A DNA stretch of 64,000 nucleotides from Tissierellia bacterium (GTDB taxonomy: Bacteria > Bacillota > Clostridia > Tissierellales > Tepidimicrobiaceae). Made by a program: the position numbers and the translations under genes. The DNA is taken from positions 1-64,000 of the forward strand of contig JAAYHX010000010.1 of NCBI GenBank assembly GCA_012735215.1. Reading direction: 5' to 3'. How positions within the stretch are numbered: position 1 is the first letter of the stretch; each line of letters begins with the position of its first letter. Below, piece by piece: positions 35,151 to 44,176 of this stretch. Under the pieces are notes generated by a model, which was given only the letters and a program-made list of their open reading frames with translations, had not been told where the DNA came from and did no database searches.

Positions 35151-35633
35151 ATGAAAGTAATTAAAGTAGGTATGGCAGACCTAAAAGTAACAAAGGCTCC
35201 AGGTATTTTAACAACCCTTGGATTAGGTTCCTGCGTGGGAATTGCTTTACACGATGGAGTAAATAAAATTGCCGGATTAGCTCATGCCATGTTACCTTCT
35301 TCCGATGAGATCTCAAACAATCATAATAAAGCCAAATTTGTTGACACCGGAATAGATATGCTAATAGAAAAGATGATTATGGAAGGAGCTAATAAAAACC
35401 ACTTGGTGGCCAAAATTGCAGGAGGTTCACAGATGTTCTCATTTAGTAGCAATAATAATATTTTAAAAATTGGCGAAAGGAATGTTTTAGCGACAAGAAA
35501 AAAGTTAAAAGAGCTTGGCATTAAGATTATCTCGGAAGATACAGGTGGGAACTACGGAAGAACTATTGAGTTAAATTCTGAAGATGGTTCATTAATGGTA
35601 AAAACAATTGGTCATGGAATAAGATTCATTTAG
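35151..35633 (+). CDS. cheD: Chemoreceptor glutamine deamidase CheD (160 aa)
   Basis: Deamidates receptor glutamines and binds CheC. The catalytic Cys28 is in LGLGSCVGIALHD and His45 in LAHAML, spaced as in Thermotoga CheD. KFVDTGIDMLIEKM and GGSQMFSF are further family motifs. Start is ATG 35151, immediately after the cheC stop; the reading frame is also open upstream inside cheC but shows no homology there. Confidence 0.95.
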   Translation: MKVIKVGMADLKVTKAPGILTTLGLGSCVGIALHDGVNKIAGLAHAMLPSSDEISNNHNKAKFVDTGIDMLIEKMIMEGANKNHLVAKIAGGSQMFSFSSNNNILKIGERNVLATRKKLKELGIKIISEDTGGNYGRTIELNSEDGSLMVKTIGHGIRFI

Positions 35634-35656
35634 TTCCCATTAAGGAGGTAATAAAT

Positions 35657-36400
35657 GTGAATACTGATGAGCTTTGGCAACAATATAGTAAAACAAAAGA
35701 TAAAAATATTAGAAAAAGCCTTATCGAAAGCTATGTAGGTTTGGTAAAGATTATAGCTGGAAGAATGTATAATTATTATGGAAGTAAGATCGAATACGAT
35801 GATTTAGTTAGTTTTGGAGTATTGGGACTTATAGATAGCATAGAGAGGTTTGATATAGAAAGAAATATAAAATTTGAAACCTATGCACAAATAAGGATCA
35901 AGGGTGCCATAGTTGATAATATTAGAAAACTAGATTGGATGCCAAGGTCCTTAAGAAGAAAATCCAAAGAAGTACAAGAGGAAATGCTGAAATTAGAAAA
36001 CAAATTAGGCAGGACACCTACAAATCTTGAATTGGCAGAACATTTAAAAATGCCCTTAAAAGAACTAGAAGAAGTATTAGCTGATACAGTTAATTATAAT
36101 GTAACCTCTCTGGAGGACTTGCTAGCAAACAAGGGTGGAGAACACTTAGTAGGTGATGAAAAAGAAATAAGTCTACCTGAAAAGGCTTTTGAAAGAAAGG
36201 AGCTAAAAGAGATATTAGGAGACATTATTGAACAGCTGCCTTCAAACCAAAAGACTGTAATATCTTTATACTATTATGAAGAACTAACCTATAAAGAAAT
36301 AGGTAAAATTATGGAGCTGTCCGAGTCAAGAATTTCACAAATACATAGCAAGGCCATATTGAATATTAAGAACAAATTATATAAAATGGGAGTATACTAA
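35657..36400 (+). CDS. sigD: Flagellar sigma factor SigD/FliA (247 aa)
   Basis: Alternative sigma factor for late flagellar and chemotaxis genes. Region 2 contains YDDLVSFGVLGLIDSIERFD and FETYAQIRIKGAIVDNIRKL, then DWMPRSLRRKSKEV, a strong FliA/WhiG signature. Region 4 ends with YYEELTYKEIGKIMELSESR and ISQIHSKAILNIK. Start is GTG 35657 with GGAGG at 35644-35648; an ATG two bases earlier is immediately stopped. No flgM is present here, so the anti-sigma factor lies elsewhere. Confidence 0.96.
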   Translation: MNTDELWQQYSKTKDKNIRKSLIESYVGLVKIIAGRMYNYYGSKIEYDDLVSFGVLGLIDSIERFDIERNIKFETYAQIRIKGAIVDNIRKLDWMPRSLRRKSKEVQEEMLKLENKLGRTPTNLELAEHLKMPLKELEEVLADTVNYNVTSLEDLLANKGGEHLVGDEKEISLPEKAFERKELKEILGDIIEQLPSNQKTVISLYYYEELTYKEIGKIMELSESRISQIHSKAILNIKNKLYKMGVY

Positions 36401-36422
36401 TAAACATCAGGGGGTATTTAAT

Positions 36423-37817
36423 ATGCATATGATTTCTCCAAATATTATCTTGGAAGTCTCAACTAATGGATTAGAAGGGTATATAACTATTAATGAAGCC
36501 AATTCTAATGAAGGAAACTCAGATGAAGTTTTAGATCTTAATGAAATCATAGATAAGATAAGGGAAATAATTAAGTATGGTCTTGATGAAGAAAAATTAG
36601 TAAGTTTATTAACTACTAGTGGACCAGTATATAAGGAGTGTATTGCAAGAGGAGTATCACCTATTGATGGAAAAGATGGATACATAAAGTATTATTTCGA
36701 CTTAGAGAAAAAGTCTAAGCCAAAAATAAGAGAAGATGGAACTGTAGATTATAAGGAATTGGATATTATAAACAATATATCAGCTGGAGAAGTATTAGCA
36801 GAGCTAATACCCCCTAAGCCAGGGAAAAATGGTATTAGAGTTACGGGAGAAACGATAGCATATAAAATGGGGAAACTACCCAGATTGAAATATGGGAAAA
36901 ATGTCAAACTACTTGATGATGGGAAGACCTTAGTAGCAGAAAAAAGCGGCTTAGTAACAATCATTGGTGGTAAAGTAGTTGTTTTAGATGTGCTTAAGGT
37001 GGAGAATGTAGATAATAATGTAGGGAATATACGATTCGATGGAACGGTATTAGTCAGAGGAAATATATTAAACGGGTTTAAAGTAGAAGCTGATGGAGAT
37101 GTGCAAGTAAATGGTGTCGTAGAGGGTGGATACATAGAGAATACAGGAAATGTAATAGTAAAAAAAGGTATACAAGGATACAATAAATTAGTTGTAAAAA
37201 CCCGGGGAAGTTTATCTACTAAATTTATTGAAAATTCGGTAATTTCATCCTATCAAAGCATTACAGCTGAATACATCATGCACAGCGAGATTTCATGTAG
37301 AGAAAATTTGACTTTACTAGGTAGAAAGGGTCTAATTGTAGGAGGAATATGTAGAGCAGGTAAGCAAATTAGGGCAAAAACAGTTGGATCAATGATGTCA
37401 ACAAATACTACTTTAGAAGTAGGCATAGATCCTGAAATTCGAGACAAATACAAAGGAATAACTGATCAAATTAAAGACTATGAAGCCAACATAAAAAAAA
37501 TAGAAAAAACTATCTTTCTCTTAGAAAAGATGAAAAAGACAAATGGTTTGGATATGGAGAAGGATGCCATATATATTAAGCTATTAAAAACCAAAGAAAG
37601 CCTAGTGGCAGAACATAGGGAACTTATAGAGTTGCGTTCAAGTTTCGAAGATAAAGTAAAAAATGCGACTAGAGGTCGCATTATAGTTGAAGATGTTGTG
37701 TTTCCAGGAGTAAAGATTGTTATTGGCAATAGCTCCATGATAGTTAGACATGAGATGAAAAACAGCGTATTCTATGTGGAGGAAGGAGAAATAAAAGTAC
37801 GGCCCCATTGGGAGTGA
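36423..37817 (+). CDS. FapA/DUF342 family protein (464 aa)
   Basis: Large cytoplasmic protein of the FapA (formerly DUF342) family, common after sigD in clostridial flagellar clusters. Recognisable are IPPKPGKNGIRVTGE, the beta-rich repeated segment VLVRGNILNGFKVEADGDVQ and VNGVVEGGYIENTGNVIVKK (polymeric beta-solenoid), then a coiled coil at about 345-405. Members have been described as flagellar assembly or septum-linked factors, but a molecular function is not established. CAGGGGG precedes the ATG at 36423. It lies 22 bases after sigD. Confidence 0.85.
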   Translation: MHMISPNIILEVSTNGLEGYITINEANSNEGNSDEVLDLNEIIDKIREIIKYGLDEEKLVSLLTTSGPVYKECIARGVSPIDGKDGYIKYYFDLEKKSKPKIREDGTVDYKELDIINNISAGEVLAELIPPKPGKNGIRVTGETIAYKMGKLPRLKYGKNVKLLDDGKTLVAEKSGLVTIIGGKVVVLDVLKVENVDNNVGNIRFDGTVLVRGNILNGFKVEADGDVQVNGVVEGGYIENTGNVIVKKGIQGYNKLVVKTRGSLSTKFIENSVISSYQSITAEYIMHSEISCRENLTLLGRKGLIVGGICRAGKQIRAKTVGSMMSTNTTLEVGIDPEIRDKYKGITDQIKDYEANIKKIEKTIFLLEKMKKTNGLDMEKDAIYIKLLKTKESLVAEHRELIELRSSFEDKVKNATRGRIIVEDVVFPGVKIVIGNSSMIVRHEMKNSVFYVEEGEIKVRPHWE

Positions 37818-37821
37818 TTTT

Positions 37822-38142
37822 ATGTATATAAGGCCAGTTGATTATGTGAATTTAATTAGCAAAGCCCAAGATGTAGCAAAGATCAAACAGTTAGAGACGA
37901 ACAAATCAGTATATCAATTTGATAACAGCATTGCCCAACAGGAAAAGCAAGTAAAGGAGAAACAAAAAAAAGTAAATAATCCTAATAAAAGTGAAAACAT
38001 AGTTATTAATGATAACAGGGAAAATAAGGGTAATAATCAAAGTGATAAAGGAAGTAAACAGGATAGAGAAAAAGAAAAAAACAAGTCAACTAGCAATTAT
38101 AAAACAAGGGATGGCAGCTGTACCATAGATATTAAAGTTTAG
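37822..38142 (+). CDS. Small hydrophilic protein of unknown function (106 aa)
   Basis: Begins MYIRPVDYVNLISKAQDVAK, a start shared by short proteins I associate with clostridial flagellar clusters. The middle is a Gln/Lys-rich coiled coil and the rest a low-complexity N/K/S/D tail ending DGSCTIDIKV. There is no signal peptide, membrane helix or enzymatic motif. Its ribosome binding site is GGGAG just before the ATG, and it is 4 bases after the DUF342 gene, so it is clearly operonic. I do not recognise a function. Confidence 0.6.
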   Translation: MYIRPVDYVNLISKAQDVAKIKQLETNKSVYQFDNSIAQQEKQVKEKQKKVNNPNKSENIVINDNRENKGNNQSDKGSKQDREKEKNKSTSNYKTRDGSCTIDIKV

Positions 38143-38148
38143 GATGAG

Positions 38149-38607
38149 GTGATTAAAATAGACACCCTATTAAATGTTATAGGAATTATATTAATAGTTG
38201 TTTCTATTATACTTATTAACCGGAGCAACAGAAGCGAAAAGAGGATGTATGAAGAAATTACTTCAATGTATGACGATGTAAAAAATTACTATAGTTCATT
38301 AGAAAATGTGATTAATACCTTTGACGACCTAGTAGAAAATAGTCTCACTAAAATTGAAAGATTCCAAGGCTCAAATGATTATAAGGTTGAAGAAGTTATC
38401 AGTGAAAACAGTTCAGAAACAATAACAAAAAATATTTTAATAGATAATGATATTATCAACAATGATGTGGATGATGACAAACAAATGGTATATGAAAAAA
38501 TATTAAATCTTAGAAAAATAGGCTTGTCTAGTAGGGAAATAGCTCAAAAATTAAAAATAGGTGTAAGAGAAGTGGAAATAATATTGAAGATGATGGAAAA
38601 AAAATAG
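38149..38607 (+). CDS. SwrB-like membrane protein with C-terminal helix-turn-helix-like tail (152 aa)
   Basis: Has an N-terminal transmembrane helix (about 6-24, LLNVIGIILIVVSIILIN), a coiled-coil stretch (about 30-75), a low-complexity linker, and a C-terminal segment KILNLRKIGLSSREIAQKL followed by KIGVREVEIILKMM. The layout and position downstream of sigD match SwrB (YlxL) of Bacillus, which promotes FliF/FliP assembly and SigD output. Sequence similarity is weak, so the name is by architecture and synteny. Start is GTG 38149, with AGGA at 38141. Confidence 0.55.
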   Translation: MIKIDTLLNVIGIILIVVSIILINRSNRSEKRMYEEITSMYDDVKNYYSSLENVINTFDDLVENSLTKIERFQGSNDYKVEEVISENSSETITKNILIDNDIINNDVDDDKQMVYEKILNLRKIGLSSREIAQKLKIGVREVEIILKMMEKK

Positions 38608-38626
38608 CCTTTCTTATACAAAATTA

Positions 38627-38655
38627 TTGATTAAAGTTCTTTCTTGTGATATACT
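38627..38655 (+). promoter_or_regulatory. SigA promoter of rpsB
   Basis: TTGATT at 38627-38632 and TATACT at 38650-38655 are 17 bases apart. Transcription would start near 38662, giving a leader of about 95 bases before rpsB. It opens the translation gene cluster after the flagellar super-operon. Confidence 0.65.
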
Positions 38656-38662
38656 ACCAAAG

Positions 38663-38745
38663 GGATTACACACGTGTTCTGATATTTAAAGAGGTGCCTT
38701 AGTAGGTCCTTTAAATAGATGAGGAATGCGGAGGAAAAAAACATG
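38663..38745 (+). ncRNA. Candidate rpsB leader RNA
   Basis: The 5-prime leader holds the palindrome ACACGTGT at 38670-38677, then ATTTAAAG at 38684-38691 pairing with CTTTAAAT at 38709-38716 around a 17-base loop with GGTGCC...GGTCC. Ribosomal protein S2 leaders that bind S2 are known in several bacterial groups, so autoregulation is plausible. I cannot confirm a match to a known family without a covariance search. Confidence 0.4.
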
Positions 38746-38758
38746 GAGGTGTATTATT

Positions 38759-39496
38759 ATGTCAGTTGTAACAATGAAAGCTTTATTAGAAGCAGGTGTA
38801 CATTTTGGTCATCAAACCAGAAGATGGAATCCAAAGATGGGACAGTATATTTTTACTGAAAGAAATGGAATTTACATCATCGATTTACAAAAAACAGTAA
38901 AACTAGTGGAAGAAGCATATAATTTTGTAAAAGATGTAGTAGCTAATGGAGGAGAAGTAATCTTTGTAGGAACAAAAAAACAAGCTCAAGAAGCAATAGA
39001 AACAGAAGCTCAAAGATGTGGAATGCATTATGTTAATCAAAGATGGCTTGGTGGTACTTTAACTAACTTCAAAACTATCAAGAAAAGAATCGATAGATTA
39101 CATGAGCTTGACAAGATGGAAGAAGAGGGAATCTTTGATGTATTGCCTAAGAAAGAAGTAATCCAACTAAAACATGAAAGAGAGAGATTGGAAAAATTCT
39201 TAGGTGGAATTAAAAATATGGAACGCATTCCAGATGTACTGTTTGTTGTTGATCCAAGAAAAGAGAAAATAGCAGTTAGTGAAGCAAGAAAATTAGGGAT
39301 TCCAGTAGTTGCTATCGTAGATACAAACTGTGATCCCGATGAAATAGACTACGTTATTCCAGGAAACGATGATGCAATTAGAGCTGTTAAGTTATTAACA
39401 GAAACTATAGCTAATGCTGTTTTAGAAGGTAAGCAAGGAGAACAGATGACAGACGTGGATAGTTCTCAAGATACAGAAAATGTAGTAGAGGAATAA
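38759..39496 (+). CDS. rpsB: 30S ribosomal protein S2 (245 aa)
   Basis: Small-subunit protein at the head-platform hinge. It shows [51 protein letters not shown] and [15 protein letters not shown], the full family signature. ATG 38759 has GGAGGTG at 38745-38751; an upstream in-frame ATG at 38726 would place that site inside the gene. A short acidic C-terminal tail is normal. tsf follows after a terminator-like hairpin. Confidence 0.98.
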   Translation: MSVVTMKALLEAGVHFGHQTRRWNPKMGQYIFTERNGIYIIDLQKTVKLVEEAYNFVKDVVANGGEVIFVGTKKQAQEAIETEAQRCGMHYVNQRWLGGTLTNFKTIKKRIDRLHELDKMEEEGIFDVLPKKEVIQLKHERERLEKFLGGIKNMERIPDVLFVVDPRKEKIAVSEARKLGIPVVAIVDTNCDPDEIDYVIPGNDDAIRAVKLLTETIANAVLEGKQGEQMTDVDSSQDTENVVEE

Positions 39497-39505
39497 ATCA
39501 CAGTA

Positions 39506-39547
39506 GGTAAGAGTATAAGAGGGTCCTTTTTGCTCTTACCATTTTTT
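39506..39547 (+). terminator. Terminator or attenuator between rpsB and tsf
   Basis: GGTAAGAG at 39506-39513 pairs with CTCTTACC at 39533-39540, followed by ATTTTTT. No promoter is obvious between it and tsf, so it probably acts as a partial terminator that lowers tsf relative to rpsB. Confidence 0.65.
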
Positions 39548-39568
39548 AACAATTTTAGGAGGGATAAA

Positions 39569-40216
39569 ATGACTATAAGTGCACAATTAGTTAAGGAACT
39601 TAGAGAAAGAACTGGAGCTGGAATGCTTGATTGTAAAAAGGCATTAGTTGAGACTAACGGAGATATTGAAAAAGCAATTGTAATTCTTAGAGAAAGGGGA
39701 TTATCCCAAGCAGCTAAAAAGGCTGGCAGAATAGCAGCAGAAGGTTTAGTTGAAGCCTATATTCATGGAGGAAGAATAGGAGTACTTATTGAAGTTAACT
39801 GTGAAACAGATTTTGTTGCAAAGAATGAAGATTTCAAGGCTTTTACTAAGAATATGGCTATGCAAGTAGCTGCTTCAAATCCAAAATATGTTAGCAGAGA
39901 AGATGTACCTGAAGAACATATCAAGCAAGAAAGAGAAATTCTTACACAACAAGCGCTTAATGAAGGTAAGCCAGAACATGTAGTTTCAAAGATTGTAGAC
40001 GGTAGAATTGAGAAGTTCTTCGAGAATGTATGTTTATTAGAACAACCTTATATTAGAGATACTGATATCAAAGTTAAAGACCTACTAAATGAGTTAATAG
40101 CAAAGATAGGCGAGAATATTCAAATTAGAAGATTTGTTAGATTTGAAGTTGGAGAAGGTATAGAAAAAAGAGAAGAAAACTTTGCTGAAGAAGTAGCTAA
40201 GCAAATGAATATGTAA
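39569..40216 (+). CDS. tsf: Elongation factor Ts (215 aa)
   Basis: Nucleotide exchange factor for EF-Tu. It has the N-terminal [20 protein letters not shown], the central [20 protein letters not shown] and the EF-Tu contact motif [14 protein letters not shown]. The C-terminus [20 protein letters not shown] is typical of the short Firmicutes form. ATG 39569 has TAGGAGGG upstream; the frame extends to 39530 without homology. Confidence 0.98.
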   Translation: MTISAQLVKELRERTGAGMLDCKKALVETNGDIEKAIVILRERGLSQAAKKAGRIAAEGLVEAYIHGGRIGVLIEVNCETDFVAKNEDFKAFTKNMAMQVAASNPKYVSREDVPEEHIKQEREILTQQALNEGKPEHVVSKIVDGRIEKFFENVCLLEQPYIRDTDIKVKDLLNELIAKIGENIQIRRFVRFEVGEGIEKREENFAEEVAKQMNM

Positions 40217-40253
40217 TTTAAATGGAGAACACATTGTTGTTCTCCATTTAAAT
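40216..40253. repeat. Perfect 16-bp inverted repeat after tsf
   Basis: ATTTAAATGGAGAACA at 40216-40231 is exactly complementary to TGTTCTCCATTTAAAT at 40238-40253, with a 6-base loop. It starts within the tsf stop codon region. No long T run follows, so it may terminate weakly, protect the mRNA end or mark processing. Confidence 0.8.
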
Positions 40254-40291
40254 AAATGTTTAATATTCGTAATATATGAGGGAGGATTCTT

Positions 40292-41008
40292 ATGACGGAA
40301 CCGATCTATAAGAGAATTGTGCTGAAATTAAGTGGTGAAGCATTGTCTGGAGAAAAAGGATATGGAATAGATATCAACACTGTAAATAAGATATCTGAGG
40401 AAATAAAAAAATTAAGAGAATTAGATGTACAAGTAGCTGTAGTAGTAGGTGGAGGAAATTTCTGGAGAGGTAGATCTGCTGACGAAATGGACAGGGCGAC
40501 TTCTGATTATATGGGAATGCTCGGTACTGTTATAAATGCCTTGGCTCTTCAGGATTCATTAGAAAAAATAGGTGTTGTTACTAGAGTTCAGACTGCTATT
40601 GAGATGAGGCAGATAGCAGAGCCCTATATTAGGAGAAGAGCTATTAGGCATTTGGAAAAGGGAAGAGTAGTGATATTTGCTGCTGGTTCCGGGAATCCAT
40701 ATTTTTCAACAGATACTACAGCTGCATTGAGAGCTGCTGAAATAGAAGCGGAAGTTATTTTACTAGCTAAAAAGGGAGTAGATGGGGTTTACGATTCAGA
40801 TCCAAAAATAAACGATTCTGCTAAGAAATTTGACAGGCTGAATTACATAGATATATTGAATATGGGACTGGGAGTTATGGATTCTACTGCTACATCTCTA
40901 TGTATGGATAATAAAATACCACTAATAGTATTTGGCATTGATAAGCCAAATAATATTGTAGATGTGGTATTAGGTAAAAAAATCGGAACTTATGTAAAGG
41001 AGGTATAA
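40292..41008 (+). CDS. pyrH: UMP kinase (238 aa)
   Basis: Phosphorylates UMP to UDP in pyrimidine biosynthesis. The amino-acid-kinase fold is evident: [50 protein letters not shown] and [35 protein letters not shown] is also conserved. GAGGGAGG precedes ATG 40292. It lies between tsf and frr, as in almost all bacteria. Confidence 0.98.
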   Translation: MTEPIYKRIVLKLSGEALSGEKGYGIDINTVNKISEEIKKLRELDVQVAVVVGGGNFWRGRSADEMDRATSDYMGMLGTVINALALQDSLEKIGVVTRVQTAIEMRQIAEPYIRRRAIRHLEKGRVVIFAAGSGNPYFSTDTTAALRAAEIEAEVILLAKKGVDGVYDSDPKINDSAKKFDRLNYIDILNMGLGVMDSTATSLCMDNKIPLIVFGIDKPNNIVDVVLGKKIGTYVKEV

Positions 41009-41010
41009 GC

Positions 41011-41568
41011 ATGTATTTGGATATCCATAAGGAAGCGGAAGACAAAATGAAAAGAACTATTGAGATCTACAAGGAAGAATTAAAGGGCATAAGGGCAGGA
41101 AGGGCCAATCCAGCGCTTTTAGATCAGATAACATTGGATTATTATGGTACTATTACTCCTTTAAAACAATTAGCAAGTATAACCGCTCCTGAACCAAGAT
41201 TATTAGTTATACAGCCATGGGATGTTAACTTAATACCTGCAATTGAAAAAGCAATCTTAAAGTCGGATTTAGGTTTAAATCCTTCAAATGATGGAAAGCT
41301 TATTAGGCTTCCTATTCCATTGCTTACAGAAGAAAGAAGAAAGGAATTAGTTAAGTTAGTTAAGAAAAGTTGTGAAAATGCTAAAGTTTCAATAAGAAAC
41401 ATAAGAAGAGAGACAATTGATGAGATTAAAAAGATGGAAAAAAACAAGGAATTGAGTGAAGACGATAGAAAAGCTGCTGAAAATGAAACCCAAAAGATTA
41501 CTGACAACTATGTGAAGTTGATTGATGAATTGACCAGTAAAAAAGAGGAAGAATTATTAGAATTATAA
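41011..41568 (+). CDS. frr: Ribosome recycling factor (185 aa)
   Basis: Splits post-termination ribosomes with EF-G. Diagnostic segments are [34 protein letters not shown] and [20 protein letters not shown] followed by [12 protein letters not shown]. Length is exactly the family norm. The start ATG 41011 lies 2 bases after the pyrH stop, with AAGGAGG inside the pyrH end. An intrinsic terminator follows. Confidence 0.98.
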   Translation: MYLDIHKEAEDKMKRTIEIYKEELKGIRAGRANPALLDQITLDYYGTITPLKQLASITAPEPRLLVIQPWDVNLIPAIEKAILKSDLGLNPSNDGKLIRLPIPLLTEERRKELVKLVKKSCENAKVSIRNIRRETIDEIKKMEKNKELSEDDRKAAENETQKITDNYVKLIDELTSKKEEELLEL

Positions 41569-41573
41569 AGTTC

Positions 41574-41599
41574 CCCCTTCTTATATAGAAGGGGTTTTT
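41574..41599 (+). terminator. Intrinsic terminator between frr and uppS
   Basis: CCCCTTCT at 41574-41581 pairs with AGAAGGGG at 41587-41594, followed by TTTTT. It is compact and lies just before the uppS ribosome binding site, so some read-through must feed uppS unless it has its own promoter. Confidence 0.75.
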
Positions 41600-41619
41600 G
41601 ATGATGAGGAGGAATACTA

Positions 41620-42363
41620 TTGAAAAGAATAAACCTATCCAATTTAATAGATCAAATTGATATGAATAGGATTCCAAAGCATATTGCAATTATAATGGAT
41701 GGTAATGGCAGATGGGCAAAAAAGAGATTTTTACCTAGAACTGCAGGCCATCGGGAAGGGGTAGAAAGAGTAAGCGAAATAGTCGAGGCTGCTAGCAATT
41801 TAAATATTGAATGCTTATCCTTATATGCCTTTTCCACTGAAAATTGGAAAAGGCCTAGTGAGGAAGTTGAGGCTCTAATGAATCTACTTATTTTATATAT
41901 TAAAAGGGAACTAGATAGGCTTCACAAAAACAATATAAGGTTACAAACTATGGGGGATATTTACAAACTGCCCACAAAAGTAGTAGATCAAGTAGAAATT
42001 GCCCTAGAAAAGACCAAGGATAATACTGGCATGGTGCTAAACATTGGCTTAAATTACGGGGGAAGGGACGAAATAGTCAGAGCTGTAAAAAATATTTTAG
42101 CTGATGTAAAAAAGGGTAAACTAAAAGAAGAAGACATTAATCCTAATATTTTTAGCAAATACCTCTATACTTCAGAATTACCAGATCCAGATTTGCTAAT
42201 TAGACCAAGTGGTGAGTTGCGATTAAGCAATTTCATGCTTTATCAAGTTGCATATACAGAGTTTTGGTTTTCTGAAATATACTGGCCTGATTTTAAACCG
42301 GAGCATCTATACAAAGCCATTATAGATTACCAACAAAGAGATAGAAGGTTTGGGGGAATTTAG
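41620..42363 (+). CDS. uppS: Isoprenyl transferase, undecaprenyl diphosphate synthase (247 aa)
   Basis: Makes the C55 lipid carrier for peptidoglycan and wall polymers. The catalytic Asp27 lies in IAIIMDGNGRWAKKR. CLSLYAFSTENWKRP, GLNYGGRDEIV, DLLIRPSGELRLSNF and AYTEFWFSEIYWPDF are the other signature blocks. TTG 41620 is the start, with GAGGAGG at 41606-41612. It is directly followed by cdsA, with no spacing. Confidence 0.97.
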   Translation: MKRINLSNLIDQIDMNRIPKHIAIIMDGNGRWAKKRFLPRTAGHREGVERVSEIVEAASNLNIECLSLYAFSTENWKRPSEEVEALMNLLILYIKRELDRLHKNNIRLQTMGDIYKLPTKVVDQVEIALEKTKDNTGMVLNIGLNYGGRDEIVRAVKNILADVKKGKLKEEDINPNIFSKYLYTSELPDPDLLIRPSGELRLSNFMLYQVAYTEFWFSEIYWPDFKPEHLYKAIIDYQQRDRRFGGI

Positions 42364-43143
42364 GTGAAATCACTTATTATAAGAACTGCAAGTGGTGTTG
42401 TTATAGTGCTATTAACTGTATTAGCTATAATAACAGGTAAAAGCTCTTTAGCTTTTTATGTTTTTTTATTATCTATTATCGGCATTAGAGAATTTTACAT
42501 GGCAGTGGCAAATAAGAACATTTATCCGGTTAAGATCATAGGATATATAAGCTGTATTGGTTTTTTACTTAATGGTTTAAATTACAGTTGGGCTAGCTCG
42601 CTTAATATTTTCTTGTTTGCACTTGTGGGCTTGCTACTATCAGTATTTATAATAAAAGGTATAGGATTTATTGATGCAGCAGTAACAATTTTTGGTATTT
42701 TTTACATACCATTTTTATTTCAACATATTATATATTTAGATAGCAAAATCTATGTGGCTTTAATATTCATGGTATCATGGGGAACTGATACCTTTGCATA
42801 TGTATTTGGATGTTTATTTGGTAAGCACAAGTTATGTCCTAAACTGAGCCCCAAAAAGACTATTGAAGGTTCTATTGGTGGAATACTGGGATCTATAGTT
42901 TTAGTGTTTTTGTTGGCTACCTATTTTAAATTAAAGCCCTTGTGGTTTTTTATAGTAATTGCCTTAACTGGCTCAATAATTGCTCAAATTGGAGATTTAA
43001 CAGCTTCTAAGATTAAGAGACTTACTGGCATAAAGGATTTTGGCTTTATAATGCCTGGTCATGGAGGTATATTAGATAGGTTTGACAGCATATTGTTTGT
43101 AGCCACTTATACCTATTATTTGCTAAAAATCTTTTACAACTAG
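42364..43143 (+). CDS. cdsA: Phosphatidate cytidylyltransferase (259 aa)
   Basis: Converts phosphatidic acid and CTP to CDP-diacylglycerol. It is a polytopic membrane protein, with about eight helices. The signature is near the C-terminus: KLSPKKTIEGSIGG, AQIGDLTASKIKRLTGIKDF and MPGHGGILDRFDS. Start is GTG 42364, immediately after the uppS stop, with GGGGGAA upstream. The dxr gene usually found next in Firmicutes is absent. Confidence 0.96.
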   Translation: MKSLIIRTASGVVIVLLTVLAIITGKSSLAFYVFLLSIIGIREFYMAVANKNIYPVKIIGYISCIGFLLNGLNYSWASSLNIFLFALVGLLLSVFIIKGIGFIDAAVTIFGIFYIPFLFQHIIYLDSKIYVALIFMVSWGTDTFAYVFGCLFGKHKLCPKLSPKKTIEGSIGGILGSIVLVFLLATYFKLKPLWFFIVIALTGSIIAQIGDLTASKIKRLTGIKDFGFIMPGHGGILDRFDSILFVATYTYYLLKIFYN

Positions 43144-43158
43144 ATTGGATGGTGAAAT

Positions 43159-44172
43159 ATGTTAACATTAGTATCTGCAGTATTTGTTTTTTTTATAATA
43201 ATACTCTTTCATGAATTTGGTCACTTTATTGTAGCAAAGGCTGCTGGAATAAAGGTTAATGAGTTTTCTATAGGTATGGGGCCAAAATTGATTCAGAGGA
43301 AGAAAGGTGAAACAAAATATTCTATTAGAGCTCTTCCTGTTGGTGGCTACTGCAGTATGGAAGGAGAAGACCAGCAATCTGATGACCCCAGAGGTTTTAA
43401 TAATGCTTCCACTAAAGCTAGAATTGCAGTTATATTAGCTGGTTCTATAATGAACTTGATACTAGCTATAATTGTATTATCCATAGTATCCTATAGTCTC
43501 GGTGTTCCTACAACTAGTGTATCTGAAACTATAGCAGATTCACCTGCTGAATTAGCAGGCATTAAAAGTGGAGATGTCATTATAAGCATTAACGATGTAA
43601 ATATTAACAGCTGGGATGACATAATAAATGAAATAGGCAGTTCTAATCCTGAAGATGCAATGAAGGTAAAGGTATTGCGTGATAAAGAAACTATTGATAT
43701 TACTTTAAAGCCAACTGTAAGTGAAGACAATCGAGTAATGATTGGAATTGTTCCATTGAATGAAAGGTCATTCAAATCTGCAATTGTAGGTGGTTTTAAA
43801 GAAACTATTGAAATGATGCAAATAATGTTTAATTTTATTCAGATGATTTTTAAAGGTGGAGTAAGTGCAAGAGACTTATCGGGACCTGTTGGGATTATAT
43901 ATACCATAGGTGAGGCAGCAAAATATGGATTTATTAATCTACTCTACTTAATGGGATTTATCAGTGTTAATTTAGGTGTATTTAACTTATTACCTGTGCC
44001 AGCCTTGGATGGCAGTAGAATTATATTCATACTAATAGAAATTATAAGGGGTAAGCCTATTGATCCTGAAAAGGAAGGATACGTGCACTTTGTTGGCTTT
44101 ATACTGTTAATACTTCTTATGATAACAGTGACATACTTTGATATTAATAGATTCAATATATTTGGAAGGTGA
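43159..44172 (+). CDS. rseP: Intramembrane site-2 metalloprotease RseP (337 aa)
   Basis: Zinc protease that cleaves transmembrane anti-sigma factors or signal peptides. The metal motif is HEFGH with His18, Glu19 and His22 in the first helix. A PDZ domain lies at about 115-190 (PAELAGIKSGDVIISIND). The second motif NLLPVPALDGSRI completes the active site near residue 275. There are four membrane helices. GGATGGTGAAAT precedes the ATG. ispG is 4 bases downstream. Confidence 0.96.
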   Translation: MLTLVSAVFVFFIIILFHEFGHFIVAKAAGIKVNEFSIGMGPKLIQRKKGETKYSIRALPVGGYCSMEGEDQQSDDPRGFNNASTKARIAVILAGSIMNLILAIIVLSIVSYSLGVPTTSVSETIADSPAELAGIKSGDVIISINDVNINSWDDIINEIGSSNPEDAMKVKVLRDKETIDITLKPTVSEDNRVMIGIVPLNERSFKSAIVGGFKETIEMMQIMFNFIQMIFKGGVSARDLSGPVGIIYTIGEAAKYGFINLLYLMGFISVNLGVFNLLPVPALDGSRIIFILIEIIRGKPIDPEKEGYVHFVGFILLILLMITVTYFDINRFNIFGR

Positions 44173-44176
44173 TTAA

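Noticed and set aside
36749-37183. Minus-strand open frame within the DUF342 gene
   Set aside because: Composition is Pro/Thr/Ser-rich and typical of an antisense shadow, with a conserved gene on the plus strand.
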